Below, in pieces: positions 25,069 to 33,690 of a stretch of DNA of 64,000 nucleotides. A program made the position numbers and the translations under genes. The notes under the pieces are model-generated. The model was given only the letters and a program-made list of their open reading frames with translations. It was not told the DNA's origin and ran no database searches. The stretch's first letter is position 1, and each line of letters opens with the position of its first letter. The stretch is from Saccharopolyspora hordei (GTDB taxonomy: Bacteria; Actinomycetota; Actinomycetes; Mycobacteriales; Pseudonocardiaceae), in NCBI RefSeq assembly GCF_013410345.1, contig NZ_JACCFJ010000001.1:2889001-2953000 (forward strand), given 5' to 3'.

Positions 25069-25134
25069 ACCCCCACGCCCTTGATCGGGCACTAGCACCT
25101 CAAGCTAGCGCGTCTGCCATTCCGCCACTCGGAC
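25050..25134 (-). tRNA. tRNA-Leu (anticodon GAG)
   Basis: Read on the minus strand, the 7-bp acceptor GTCCGAG (25128-25134) pairs with CTCGGAC (25051-25057), with discriminator A at 25050. The anticodon stem CTAGC/GCTAG encloses the loop TTGAGGT, giving GAG, which reads CUC leucine codons. A long variable arm (GCCC-GATCA-AGGGC) marks it as class II, and the T arm GGGGG-TTCAAGT-CCCCC is perfect. CCA is not encoded. Its 3' end is overlapped by the recombinase remnant, as expected for an integration site. Confidence 0.97.
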
Positions 25135-25253
25135 ATCTCGGGTCGCCCCTGTCTCTCGGGGGTTCCCGCTGTGTTGTGCCGATAGATTAACCCATGGTCA
25201 TCTCGCCGCCAACGGCACCCCCCTCTTCAGGACTCGGGTGATAGAAATGCCTG

Positions 25254-26606
25254 GTGAGCGAGCACAGCGGTATGTCCGGTACTGACCATGACGCGGGGTT
25301 GCGGCGGGCCGAGGAGGAGGTCGTTGGCCTCGCCAGTGATCTGATTCGCATCGACACCACCAACACCGGTGATCCGGAGACGCTCGTCGGGGAGCGGGCC
25401 GCGGCGGAGTACGTGGCCGGCAAGCTCAGCGAGGTCGGGTACGAGGTCGCCTACGTCGAGTCCGGTGACCACCCCGGGCGCGGCAACGTCATCGCGCGGC
25501 TGCCCGGTGCCGACCCCAGCCGGGGCGGGTTGCTGGTGCACGGGCACCTGGACGTGGTGCCCGCAGACCCGGCCGAGTGGTCCGTGCACCCCTTCTCCGG
25601 GGCCGTCCAGGACGGCTACGTGTGGGGGCGCGGCGCGGTCGACATGAAGGACATGGTCGCCATGAGCCTCGCGATCGCGCGGCGGTTCAAGCGGGACGGC
25701 ATCGTGCCGCCGCGGGACGTGGTGTTCGCCTTCCTGGCCGACGAGGAGGCCGGGGGCTTCCACGGGGCGCAGTGGCTGGTCGACCACCGCCCCGAGCTGT
25801 TCGAGGGGTGCACCGAAGCGATCAGCGAGGTCGGTGGGTTCTCCGTCACGCTCAAGGACGGCGTGCGCGCCTACCTGGTGCAGACCGCGGAGAAGGGCAT
25901 CCGCTGGCTGAAGCTGCGGGTCCGGGCGCGGGCCGGGCACGGGTCGATGGTGCACGACGACAACGCTGTGACGAAGCTCTCCGAAGCCGTCGCCAAGCTC
26001 GGCAACCACCGGTTCCCGCTGGTGCTGACCGACTCGGTGCAGGAGTTCCTCTCCGGTGTCACCGAGATCACCGGATGGGACTTCCCGGAGGACGACGTCG
26101 AGGGCGCGGTCGCCAAGCTCGGCAACCTGTCGCGGATGATCGGCGCCACACTGCGCGACACCGCCAACCCGACGATGCTCACCGCCGGCTACAAGCACAA
26201 CGTCATCCCGTCCGTGGCCGAGGCCGCGGTGGACTGCCGGATCCTCCCCGGTCGGGAGGAGGCGTTCGACCGCGAGCTGGCCGAGCTGCTCGGCCCCGAC
26301 GTGGAGCGCGAGTGGGTCGGGCTGCCGCCTGTCGAAACCAAGTTCGAAGGGCGGATCGTCGACGCCATGAGCGCCTCGCTGCTCGCCGAGGACCCGGGCG
26401 CCAAGGCGCTGCCGTACATGATGTCCGGCGGCACCGACGCCAAGTCGTTCAGCCGGCTCGGCATGAACTGCTACGGGTTCGCCCCGCTGAGGCTGCCCGC
26501 GGACCTCGACTTCAGCGCGCTGTTCCACGGCGTCGACGAGCGGGTCCCGGTCGACGCGCTGAAGTTCGGCGTGCGGGTGCTGGACCGCTTCCTCCGCTCC
26601 AGCTGA
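25254..26606 (+). CDS. M20-family metallopeptidase/deacylase
   Basis: This 450-aa cytosolic zinc hydrolase is related to ArgE, DapE and carboxypeptidase G2. Metal ligands are visible in VHGHLDVVP (His and Asp), the GAVDMKD block, the DEEAGG general base pair and the C-terminal SGGTDAKSF. The lid domain lies between, with RAGHGSMVHDDN. The substrate, such as a dipeptide or N-acyl amino acid, cannot be told. A TAGAAA box (25242-25247) sits 6 bases before GTG 25254 and there is no ribosome site, so the mRNA is probably leaderless. Confidence 0.85.
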   Translation: MSEHSGMSGTDHDAGLRRAEEEVVGLASDLIRIDTTNTGDPETLVGERAAAEYVAGKLSEVGYEVAYVESGDHPGRGNVIARLPGADPSRGGLLVHGHLDVVPADPAEWSVHPFSGAVQDGYVWGRGAVDMKDMVAMSLAIARRFKRDGIVPPRDVVFAFLADEEAGGFHGAQWLVDHRPELFEGCTEAISEVGGFSVTLKDGVRAYLVQTAEKGIRWLKLRVRARAGHGSMVHDDNAVTKLSEAVAKLGNHRFPLVLTDSVQEFLSGVTEITGWDFPEDDVEGAVAKLGNLSRMIGATLRDTANPTMLTAGYKHNVIPSVAEAAVDCRILPGREEAFDRELAELLGPDVEREWVGLPPVETKFEGRIVDAMSASLLAEDPGAKALPYMMSGGTDAKSFSRLGMNCYGFAPLRLPADLDFSALFHGVDERVPVDALKFGVRVLDRFLRSS

Positions 26607-26662
26607 GTGTCGGAGGTGTCTGGTTCCATCGACACCCGAGTCGATCTTCGGGGAGGTGCGGT

Positions 26663-27637
26663 GTGGACCTGGCGCGCTTGATCGAGACCTACCTGGAGCA
26701 CTTGCAGGCGCGCAAGCTCGCGGCCAACTCGCTGCGGGCCTACCGGCGCGATCTGGAGTCGGTGGCCGGTGAGCTGGCCGAGCTCACCGGCCTCGCCGCC
26801 GACCAGTTGCCGGTGGAGCGCGTCGACGCCTCGGTGCTGCGGTCGGCGTTCGCCCGGTTCGCGGCGTCCCGGTCGGCGTCGTCGGTGACCCGGGCGTGGT
26901 CGACCTGGAACGGGTTCTTCGGGTTCCTGGTGGTCGAAGGCGCGGTGCCGGGCAACCCGATGCAGGTGGTCCCCAAGCCGCGCCACGCCCCGTCGACGCC
27001 GAAGCCGTTGCAGGGGGAGGACACGCCGGAGCGGTTGCTGCAGATGGTCGCCGCGGGGGCCAGGCGGGCGCGCAATCCCTGGCCGGAGCGCGACCTTGCG
27101 GTGCTGGCCACGCTGCTGTGCACGGGGGTGCGCTCGGCCGAGCTGCTGGAGCTCACCGTGGCGTCGCTGGCCGGGCGCGTCGGCGACCGGCGGCTGCACG
27201 TGCACGGCAAGGGCGGCAAGAACCGCTCCATCCCGATCGAGGACGCCCTGGACGCGACGATCCAGGACTACCTGCGGACGCGGCGGGAGCGGTTCGGCGA
27301 CCGCCTGCCCGGTGACGCACCGTTGTTCGTCGACCACCGCGGCGAGCGGCTCCAGCGCGGCGGGCTGCAGTACCTGGTGCGGCAGTCGCTGCGGGCCGCC
27401 GGGGTGTCCGACCGGGTCCAGCGGGGCGCGATGGTGCACGCCCTGCGCCACACCTTCGCCACCCGGCTCGCCGAGGACGGGGCCAACGCCGCCGAGATCG
27501 CCAAACTGCTCGGCCACTCGTCGATCAACTCCAGCCAGACCTACATCGACGTGACCGCCCGCGAGCAGCGGTTGTCGGTGCGGGCGAACCGGACGCTCAA
27601 CGTCCTCGGAGAGCTCTCCAGCGGCTCGGTGCGGTAG
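26663..27637 (+). CDS. Tyrosine recombinase, XerC-like
   Basis: This 324-aa recombinase has an N-terminal core-binding SAM-like domain (IETYLEHLQARKLAANSLRAYRRDL) and a complete catalytic domain: Arg in TGVRSAELLEL, Lys in GKGGKNR, HALRHTFATRL, LGHSSINSSQ and the nucleophile in TYIDV. GTG 26663 is chosen because GGGAGG (26651-26656) precedes it at good spacing. It may resolve chromosome dimers (XerC) or belong to a lost mobile element near the tRNA; it is intact, whereas the serine recombinases are not. Confidence 0.82.
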   Translation: MDLARLIETYLEHLQARKLAANSLRAYRRDLESVAGELAELTGLAADQLPVERVDASVLRSAFARFAASRSASSVTRAWSTWNGFFGFLVVEGAVPGNPMQVVPKPRHAPSTPKPLQGEDTPERLLQMVAAGARRARNPWPERDLAVLATLLCTGVRSAELLELTVASLAGRVGDRRLHVHGKGGKNRSIPIEDALDATIQDYLRTRRERFGDRLPGDAPLFVDHRGERLQRGGLQYLVRQSLRAAGVSDRVQRGAMVHALRHTFATRLAEDGANAAEIAKLLGHSSINSSQTYIDVTAREQRLSVRANRTLNVLGELSSGSVR

Positions 27638-28048
27638 CGCCTGTCAGGCGACGTCGGTGGGGCATCCGGTCGCGAGGGGCGCCGGAACCGTGCGGGCGCG
27701 ACGAGATCCCTGCGAGGAACGCTCGCTGTGATCGAGGGATCGGTCGAGCGACAGCCGTGAAGCGCGAAGAGACCGAGTGTCCTCTATAGACATAAAAGAT
27801 CCGTGGTCGCCTACCGGTGGAGGACTTCGGTGCCTCGGTGCCGCGTTCGGCGTTCGCGCGGTTCGACGGCCCGAGAACAGAACGGCATGGGCGCTGCCGA
27901 GGATCGGCCCGACCGTTCCCGTGCGTGCTGCGTGGGCGAACCGCCCGAAATTCGCCCGGTGGTAGTCGCGGATGGGTAGATTCACGGTGCGTGAGCTTTG
28001 CTGCCGGTAGAGGACCGGCAGGGTGAATTGGGAGCTGATCGGGATGGG
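27638..28048. other. Gap without a supported gene
   Basis: No start, ribosome site or recognisable domain is visible in either strand. A short AT-rich patch near 27782-27798 (TATAGACATAAAAGA) could be promoter-like. The open frames here are rich in Arg and Pro and look like by-products of high GC content. Confidence 0.5.
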
Positions 28049-28286
28049 TTCGATGGTTCGTCTCCCGCTGTGACGCTTTCTCGATGTCGTCGCCGTTCTG
28101 CCAGGCGAGCACGATGTAGCAGGTGAGCACGACGGTGAACAGCGCGCTGAGGACGCCGTTGACGAAGGACTGCGAGCCCGAGTCCGCTCCGCCGGAAGCG
28201 GCTGCCTTGCGGCGCGCGTTCAGCACGGTGACCCCAGCGACGGCGAGGGGCAGCATGCCGATCGCCGGCAGGCTGATGAAGGTCAC
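28049..28286 (-). CDS. Possible small two-helix membrane protein, doubtful
   Basis: Read leftward from GTG 28286, the first 75 or so codons encode two hydrophobic helices (VTFISLPAIGMLPLAVAGVTVL and FVNGVLSALFTVVLTCYIVLAW) joined by a basic, polar linker and followed by NGDDIEKAS. This looks like real protein. The frame then continues as Arg/Pro-rich sequence to a stop at 27597 inside the recombinase gene, and no ribosome site is seen. It may be a decayed or shifted gene; the end given marks where protein-like sequence fades. Confidence 0.35.
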
Positions 28287-28501
28287 GACGGCGAGTCCGA
28301 ACGGATGCGTGAGGAAGTCGGGATGCCGGGCGCCCGGGATCCGGGTGCGGCCGAGGTGTGAACGTACTGGGACCGTTGTGCCAAACCCCAGTCGCGCACG
28401 CGAAGCCGCTCGGACGGCTCTTACCGGCTCGCGCCCTCACGACCGCGAATCGGTGGCGGGCACGGTGTTTCAGGCGTGGGTCGACCGTGGTACCCAGTGG
28501 C

Positions 28502-29242
28502 ATGCTGCTGAGGCTTCCTGGGGTTTACCGCCCGCAGGGCGATTCGTTGCTGCTGGCGGAAGCCCTTCGCGAGGTCGGGCTCCAGCGCGGGTCGCGGGTG
28601 CTCGACATCGGGACGGGTACCGGTGTCCTCTCGATCGCCGCGGTGCGCGCGGGTGCGGCTGAGGTCTCGGCGGTCGATGTCTCGCGGTCGGCGGTGCTGT
28701 CCGCGCGGTTCAACGCGGGAGTGCGCGGGTGCCCGGTGCAGGTCCAGCGGATCTCCTCGCTGGAGGACCTCCTGGGCGCGCGGTACGACGTCGTCCTGTC
28801 CAACCCGCCTTACGTCCCGTCCCCGTGCGACGAGCTGCCCCGGCGCGGTGGTGCGCGGTGCTGGGACGCGGGCGTCGACGGGCGCGCGGTGCTGGACCAG
28901 ATCTGCGAGATCGCGCCGGAACTGCTGAACCCGGGCGGTGTCCTGCTCCTCGTGCAGTCCTGCTTGTCCGGGGTGCAGCAGACGATGGAACGGCTCGAGG
29001 ACGCGGGCCTGGGGACGTCGCTGGTCGCGCGACGGCGCCAGCCGTTCGGGCCCGTGCTGCGCAGCCGCGCCGCGTTGCTGGAAGAGCGCTCGCTGATCGG
29101 GCGCGGGGAGCGCATGGAAGAACTGGTGGTGGTTCGAGGTGACCGAACCGACGGCGCGGTACCGCGCGGACTGGCGTCGGGTGCGGATCGTGCCTGGCGG
29201 CCCGGTCCTGATCGACGGGCCGGTGGACATCGTCACGGGTGA
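28502..29242 (+). CDS. HemK2/Mtq2-like protein methyltransferase
   Basis: This class I SAM-dependent methyltransferase has motif I VLDIGTGTGVLS near residue 38 and NPPY near 101 (VLSNPPYVPSP), the signature for methylation of Gln or Asn side chains in release-factor methylases and relatives. ATG 28502 gives MLLRLPGVYRPQGDSLLLAEAL, the usual N-terminus; TACCCA six to eleven bases before suggests a leaderless transcript. The recognisable protein ends near EELVVVRG (29140); the frame runs on to 29242, overlapping the next gene by 104 bases. The true substrate is unknown. Confidence 0.8.
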   Translation: MLLRLPGVYRPQGDSLLLAEALREVGLQRGSRVLDIGTGTGVLSIAAVRAGAAEVSAVDVSRSAVLSARFNAGVRGCPVQVQRISSLEDLLGARYDVVLSNPPYVPSPCDELPRRGGARCWDAGVDGRAVLDQICEIAPELLNPGGVLLLVQSCLSGVQQTMERLEDAGLGTSLVARRRQPFGPVLRSRAALLEERSLIGRGERMEELVVVRGDRTDGAVPRGLASGADRAWRPGPDRRAGGHRHG

Positions 29243-29396
29243 CGGCACGACGCACAGCTCCGACCGCGTCGTGGTCGCGCTCTGCGCCTGCCGGCGCAGC
29301 CACCGGTTCCCGTTCTGCGACACCAGCCACCGGCGCCGGGTCCGGCGGACGACCGAGCCCGACGCCGAGGGGTCAGCTCAGCGGCCGGAGCAGTGA
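29139..29396 (+). CDS. CDGSH iron-sulfur domain protein
   Basis: This 85-aa protein carries the 2Fe-2S motif C-x-C-x-x-x-S...P-F-C-D-x-S-H (ALCACRRSHRFPFCDTSH), with three Cys and one His as ligands. Such single-domain actinobacterial proteins are thought to handle electron or cluster transfer. A short Arg/Lys-rich tail follows. GTG 29139 lies inside the end of the methyltransferase frame, and the 3' end overlaps the convergent haem-oxygenase-like gene by 24 bases. The tight packing suggests the genes work together. Confidence 0.82.
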   Translation: MTEPTARYRADWRRVRIVPGGPVLIDGPVDIVTGDGTTHSSDRVVVALCACRRSHRFPFCDTSHRRRVRRTTEPDAEGSAQRPEQ

Positions 29397-30386
29397 CGTG
29401 CCGCCCCGCTCCCGCCACGCGGTGAGCAGCGCCTCCGCGAACCTGGCTTCCAGGAACTCAGTGGCCTGGATGCCGAACACCACGTCGGCGGCCAGGTCCG
29501 GTTCCTGAGCGAGCAGGTCGTCGATGACGTCGTGCCGCATGATCTGCTCGTGCACGGCGTCGGCTTCGATGTGCTCGGTGAAGAACAACGTGCACTCCGG
29601 TGGTGCGCCGAGCCGTTCCAGGGCGCTCGCCATCCGCCGGGCGCTCGGCGCCGTGCTGATCTCGGCGGCGCTGAAGTGCCCGACGAGGGCCCCGCGCAGG
29701 CTGCGGTGCAGGCCGAACAGCGACATGAGGTTGACGATCGCGATCTGCGGCGCGGGCACGATGTCGAGGTAGTGCAGGTAGTCCGAGCTCAACCCGGCCG
29801 CGTCGAGCAGATCGGCGTACAGCTGGGCGTGGACGCGTTCGGCCTTGCCGCCGCCGAACTCGTCGAACTCCACCGCGACCAGGGCCGCCTTCGCGCGACC
29901 GCGCAGCCGCGGGATGACCCACGCGTGCGGGTCGGCTTCCTTGAGGTGGTAGATCGACCGGTGCGCGAAGAACTCGCGCACCTGCTCCCAGGTCCCGTGC
30001 TCCCGCAGGTGGTTCGGCACGCCGTCGTTCGGGATGAACTCGGTGAGCAGCTCCTCGACGACGCCGTCCACGTCGTCACCGCCCTCGACCTCCTCGCGCA
30101 ACGCGGTGAGGAAGCGGCGCTCCAGCTCGGCCCGCAGCGCCAGCAGCGCGGGGTCCCACTCCCACTCCGCGGGCACGCTGCGGAAGCCCCGGTAGTGCAG
30201 CTCGTAGCAGGTGTGCAAGGCGATCGCGAGGTCGTCGCCGAAGGGGTCGGGGTCCAGCGCCCGGACCACCGAGGGCGCCGGCGTGGGCCGGGTCTCGCGC
30301 AGCACGTCGACGACCGCCTCGGACACCGGGCCGCGCGGTTCCGGGAGCGCGGGTGCCACCGCGACGTCGAGCCCGCTGGTGCTCAT
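29373..30386 (-). CDS. Iron-containing redox enzyme, haem-oxygenase-like diiron fold
   Basis: This 337-aa all-helical protein resembles the haem-oxygenase-like diiron oxidases. Candidate iron ligands are in ALHTCYELHYRGF near residue 57, AALVAVEFDEFGGGKAERVHAQLYADLL near 170, and FFTEHIEADAVHEQIMRHDVIDDL near 280, giving the Glu/Asp and His pattern of the family. Members oxidise varied substrates; which one here is unknown. Its ATG overlaps the stop of the upstream YbdK-type gene (ATGA), so both are translated together from an iron-box promoter. Confidence 0.8.
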   Translation of the reverse strand: MSTSGLDVAVAPALPEPRGPVSEAVVDVLRETRPTPAPSVVRALDPDPFGDDLAIALHTCYELHYRGFRSVPAEWEWDPALLALRAELERRFLTALREEVEGGDDVDGVVEELLTEFIPNDGVPNHLREHGTWEQVREFFAHRSIYHLKEADPHAWVIPRLRGRAKAALVAVEFDEFGGGKAERVHAQLYADLLDAAGLSSDYLHYLDIVPAPQIAIVNLMSLFGLHRSLRGALVGHFSAAEISTAPSARRMASALERLGAPPECTLFFTEHIEADAVHEQIMRHDVIDDLLAQEPDLAADVVFGIQATEFLEARFAEALLTAWRERGGTSLLRPLS

Positions 30387-31543
30387 CGTGCCTCCTCTGG
30401 CGTCATCGTCTGGACGGGTCGCAACGGGTAGGTGTGGTCGGCGATCATGTCCACCACCGCGAGCGGGCCGCCCCGCGCGGCGCGGCGCTGCTGGTCGGCC
30501 CCGGTGCCGTGGGCGGACAGCGACCGGAGGCGTTCCCGCACGACCGCGAGGTCGCCCGTCTCCTCCAGGGCCGGGGAGACCCGGTCCAGCATGGTGCGCA
30601 CCAGTTCCGGTGCGGGCACGCGTTCCTCGCGGAGGAGGTCGACCGCCGGACCCGTCGGCCCGTAGCGCGCCGCGGACCAGACCGCGGCCGCGGCGGCCTG
30701 CTCCCCGACGCGCGGGGCTTCGCGTCCCGCGGCGAGTTCGGCGAGGGCGTGCTGGACCAGGCCACGCGTCAGCGCCGCGATGAGGACGGTGTCCTCGACC
30801 GCGAGCAGCGCGTCCGTCGCGCGGACCTCGACCGTCGGCAGGTGGGGGGAGAGCCTGGCCAGCCAGAAGTTCATGCGCGGGTCGACGAGCGCCCCGCAGG
30901 CGACCAGGCGGTCCAGCTGCTCGTGGTAGGCGGCCGCGGAGGCGAAGCACGGCGGGACGCCGGATCCCGGGAAGCGGGACTGCAGCATGATCCGCCAGCT
31001 CATGTACCCGGTGTCCCGGCCGAGGTGGTACGGGGAGTTCGCCGACAGCGCCACCAGGACCGGCAACCACGGTCGCAGGTGGTTCAGCACCGCGACCCCG
31101 GTGTCCTGGTCCGGGACGCCGACGTGCACGTGGCACCCGCAGGACTGGTAGTCGGCGACGACAGCCTGGTACGCGTCGGCGATGCGCCGGAAGCGCTCGC
31201 CGTCGGAGACGGGCGGGGGCGGGCCGCTCACCACGGGCGTTCCGGCGGAGACCAGCAGGGCCTCCGCCCGACGCGCGGCGGTGGCGAGCTTCCGGCGTCC
31301 GCAGCGCAGGTGCTGTTCCAGCTCGGCCAGCTCGGTGCACCGGCCGGTGACGGCTTCGACCTGGCTGCTGAGCAGTTCGGCGTGCAGCTCGGTGCCCAGG
31401 CCGTCGTCCTCCTCGGCGGCGTCGGCCAGGACCGCGCCCGCCAGGGGGACTGCCTGTCTCGTGTGCGCGTCGACCAGCAAGAACTCCTCTTCAACTCCCA
31501 TGGTCGTGCCACCGGCAGCACCCGGTCGCGCAACGCCGTGCAT
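30383..31543 (-). CDS. Carboxylate-amine ligase, YbdK/GCS2 family
   Basis: This 386-aa ATP-grasp-like ligase of the glutamate-cysteine ligase 2 family opens TTMGVEEEFLLVD, the ATP/metal site. It also has ELHAELLSSQVE, a GCHVHVGVPD block, RPWLPVLVALSANSPY and MSWRIM. It could make gamma-glutamyl amides; YbdK is weakly active in E. coli. ATG 31543 is preferred over longer forms, with ATG 31501 as alternative. It is the first gene behind the iron box at 31687. Confidence 0.85.
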   Translation of the reverse strand: MHGVARPGAAGGTTMGVEEEFLLVDAHTRQAVPLAGAVLADAAEEDDGLGTELHAELLSSQVEAVTGRCTELAELEQHLRCGRRKLATAARRAEALLVSAGTPVVSGPPPPVSDGERFRRIADAYQAVVADYQSCGCHVHVGVPDQDTGVAVLNHLRPWLPVLVALSANSPYHLGRDTGYMSWRIMLQSRFPGSGVPPCFASAAAYHEQLDRLVACGALVDPRMNFWLARLSPHLPTVEVRATDALLAVEDTVLIAALTRGLVQHALAELAAGREAPRVGEQAAAAAVWSAARYGPTGPAVDLLREERVPAPELVRTMLDRVSPALEETGDLAVVRERLRSLSAHGTGADQQRRAARGGPLAVVDMIADHTYPLRPVQTMTPEEAR

Positions 31544-31686
31544 GCGGTACGCCCTTTCGCCACGATCGCCGACGGTTCGCTGAGTACCCGGGTCCGCCCG
31601 TTCGCACACCGCCCCGGACCGAGGTTTCGTGGGGACTCGCCGATCAGCGGCGTCGAGGAGTCCGGATGCGGGGTTGTCGCGAACAG

Positions 31687-31705
31687 GTAGCTTAGGCTAA
31701 CCTAA
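31687..31705. promoter_or_regulatory. DtxR/IdeR-type iron box before the YbdK operon
   Basis: GTAGCTTAGGCTAACCTAA matches 17 of 19 bases of the classic actinobacterial iron box (TTAGGTTAGGCTAACCTAA). It lies about 145 bases before the ligase start. The only genes reading away from it are the minus-strand YbdK-type and haem-oxygenase-like genes, since the gene to its right reads toward it. Iron-bound IdeR/DmdR would repress them, so they should rise under iron limitation. Confidence 0.8.
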
Positions 31706-31750
31706 TATCACCGCTTCGTGGTGGGAGCGGCAGCAGTTCGGGAACGGATC

Positions 31751-31782
31751 GGCCCCAGGTCTTCGACGCAAGACCTGGGGCC
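31751..31782. terminator. Hairpin with 13-bp perfect stem
   Basis: GGCCCCAGGTCTT (31751-31763) pairs with 31770-31782 around a 6-base loop. Lying between the C39-like gene stop and the iron box, it is the second hairpin met by transcripts running leftward and would protect the iron-box promoter. Confidence 0.6.
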
Positions 31783-31806
31783 GAACTCGTGCTGCCCTCA
31801 GACGAG

Positions 31807-31839
31807 GGAAGGCCCGCCGGGGTGTCCGGCGGGCCTTCC
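31807..31839 (-). terminator. Hairpin with 14-bp perfect stem after the C39-like gene
   Basis: GGAAGGCCCGCCGG (31807-31820) pairs with 31826-31839 around a 5-base loop, 28 bases after the stop of the leftward C39-like gene. It is the likely main terminator of that gene. Confidence 0.7.
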
Positions 31840-31867
31840 GTTCGGGGAGAGTGTCGGGGGAGGGGCG

Positions 31868-32785
31868 TCAGGCGGCGTAGCCCTTCGGCGCGATCAGGGA
31901 CGCCATCTGGTCCAGGGACAGCCAGTAGTCCTGGATGCCGCCGAACCGGGCCGGGTCGGTGACGTGCACCGTCTTGTTCGCCTCGTCGTAGCCGGTGATC
32001 GCCACGTAGTGGTAGATCGTCTGGCTCGACGGGTAGCCGGGCGGCTGGTTGCCGGGGGCCGCCACGATGTTGGCCACCATGCCCTTGCCCTCGTTGATGT
32101 CGCGGACGACGTCGGACCACAGCTGGTCCTTGAGCTCCGGGGTCAGCTCCTTGTCGCTCCAGTCGCGGGCCTCGTAGTGGGCGGCACCGGCCAGCTGCTC
32201 GTTGAGCCCGTTGACGACCTGGTGGATCGTGTCCGTGCCGTTCGAGGTGGTGCCCAGCACCGAGGCCAGCGTGCTCTGCTCAGGCACGGCGTCGGTCTTG
32301 GCGGACAGCGCGATCCGTGTCGCGGCCGGACCGCACCAGTAGCTGGTCTTCTGCGCCTGGTAGTCGACGTCCAGGGACTTCGACACCGGCTTCGGGGGCG
32401 CCTCCGGGGCCGGGGCGGCCTGCGGGGCCAGCGGGGCCGGGGGCTGTGCGGGAGCCGGGACCTGGTGGTCGACGGTCTGGACCTGGGCGGTCGTCGGCTC
32501 GTGCTCGGCACCCGCGCCCGCCACCAGCGGCTGGCCGACCATCGCGATCGCGCCACCGGCGACGACCACCGGGAGGACCTTGGTGGACACCTGGCGGAGG
32601 CGGGAACCGCCTGCGTTCATGCCGAACTTGTCTGCGAGGTTGCGGACTGCCTTCGGGGTGCGGCCGCCCGCGTTGTCCTGGTTCTGCACGTCGCGCCTCT
32701 CCACGTCGGGGGAGATCCGGTTGCCACCGACGGGGGTGCGGTGGCCGATCTCGGGGTCGTAACCGGATCGTGATTGAACAGCCAT
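31868..32785 (-). CDS. Membrane-anchored or secreted C39-like peptidase-fold protein
   Basis: This protein of about 305 aa has a polar N-terminus of some 60 residues and one hydrophobic segment (VLPVVVAGGAIAMVG). A Pro/Ala-rich linker (about 95-135) and a papain-like C39 domain follow. The candidate catalytic Cys is in KTSYWCGPAATRIALS and the His in IYHYVAITGYD, with an Asp in HVTDPARFGG. Stand-alone C39-like proteins of actinomycetes are exported and their targets are mostly unknown. ATG 32785 is chosen; another ATG lies two codons upstream. Confidence 0.8.
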   Translation of the reverse strand: MAVQSRSGYDPEIGHRTPVGGNRISPDVERRDVQNQDNAGGRTPKAVRNLADKFGMNAGGSRLRQVSTKVLPVVVAGGAIAMVGQPLVAGAGAEHEPTTAQVQTVDHQVPAPAQPPAPLAPQAAPAPEAPPKPVSKSLDVDYQAQKTSYWCGPAATRIALSAKTDAVPEQSTLASVLGTTSNGTDTIHQVVNGLNEQLAGAAHYEARDWSDKELTPELKDQLWSDVVRDINEGKGMVANIVAAPGNQPPGYPSSQTIYHYVAITGYDEANKTVHVTDPARFGGIQDYWLSLDQMASLIAPKGYAA

Positions 32786-32791
32786 CTGCAA

Positions 32792-33586
32792 CGTAACGGT
32801 GCGTCACCTCGGCATCAACGTTCGACCTGATCGGGTTAGGGGAGTAGCCCGCGACGAACGCGGAGAGTGATGGACTGTGTCGATCACCACGACCCCGCCG
32901 GAGCAGGGCGGTGCGGAGGTCGCCGCGGGGGCCGCGTTCCGGGCATCAGTGCAGGTGAGCGGCGTGTGAGCGGGAGGCTCGCGGTGATCGGCGACGTCTG
33001 CGGCGTCGAGATCGGGTCGCGGTCGTCCGGGGCCGGTCGAAGCGGCGAGAAAACGGTTCGTGACCCTGGGCACACGTCGATCGCCACGCGGCGTTGCGGC
33101 TCACTCGGCCGGGTGGTGGCCGCATGCGAAGCACTACGACCGTGAGCGCCGGAGCGGCTCGGCGCGGGCGCGCGGCGCCCCGCGACGGGCGGTGAGCCGT
33201 TGGACCCGTGCTGTCTCGAGGCCCCGCCGGCGCCTCCGGACCGCGGTCACGTCGCTCGGCGTGCCGGTGCTGCTCGCGCCACCCGTGTGAGTGACTCGGC
33301 CTCCTACTGTCGCACGCAGGCGAGGCCCTGCGGCCGAGGGGGGCGGGCCGCGGTGTCGCGCGCTGCCGGGCGGTGATCGTCCGGGGAGCCGGGGCTCGGC
33401 CGTGGTCGCTGGTGTCGGGACTGGTCAGAGGGCTGGTGCGTCCGTTCGGTGGAGCTGGTGCATCCTGGTGCGCGGTCCCGCCTCGACGGCGCCCCGGCCC
33501 GGTCGGGCCCGTGCGGGTCGCCGGGCGGGCGACGGCCGACGTCGAGCGGGACGCCCGACGGCCTGTCGACAGCACGACGCACATCG
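32792..33586. other. Gap of about 0.8 kb without a supported gene
   Basis: Several open frames cross this stretch in both directions, but all are rich in Arg, Pro and Ala with no domain, ribosome site or consistent codon bias. A GATCGGGTTAGGGGAG patch near 32829 may belong to the promoter of the C39-like gene. I see no RNA gene. Confidence 0.5.
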
Positions 33587-33620
33587 CCGCCGGACCGCGC
33601 TCGCGAGCACGGTCCGGCGG
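33587..33620 (+). terminator. Strong hairpin upstream of the amino-acid permease
   Basis: CCGCCGGACCG (33587-33597) pairs with CGGTCCGGCGG (33610-33620), and the loop itself holds the palindrome GCTCGCGAGC. The total stem is about 16 bp. It may end transcription from the left or act as a leader structure for the permease, which starts 71 bases later. Confidence 0.5.
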
Positions 33621-33690
33621 CCTCGGGCTGAGCGGTGCGCCCGCTCGGTCGTGACACGGGGCACGACGTGGTCCCGCAGGGAGGAACCAG

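Noticed and set aside
26663..27637. The tyrosine recombinase as integrase of the CRISPR island
   Set aside because: It lies outside the direct repeats, reads away from the tRNA and looks like a chromosomal XerC-type protein. The island's own recombinase is of the serine type.
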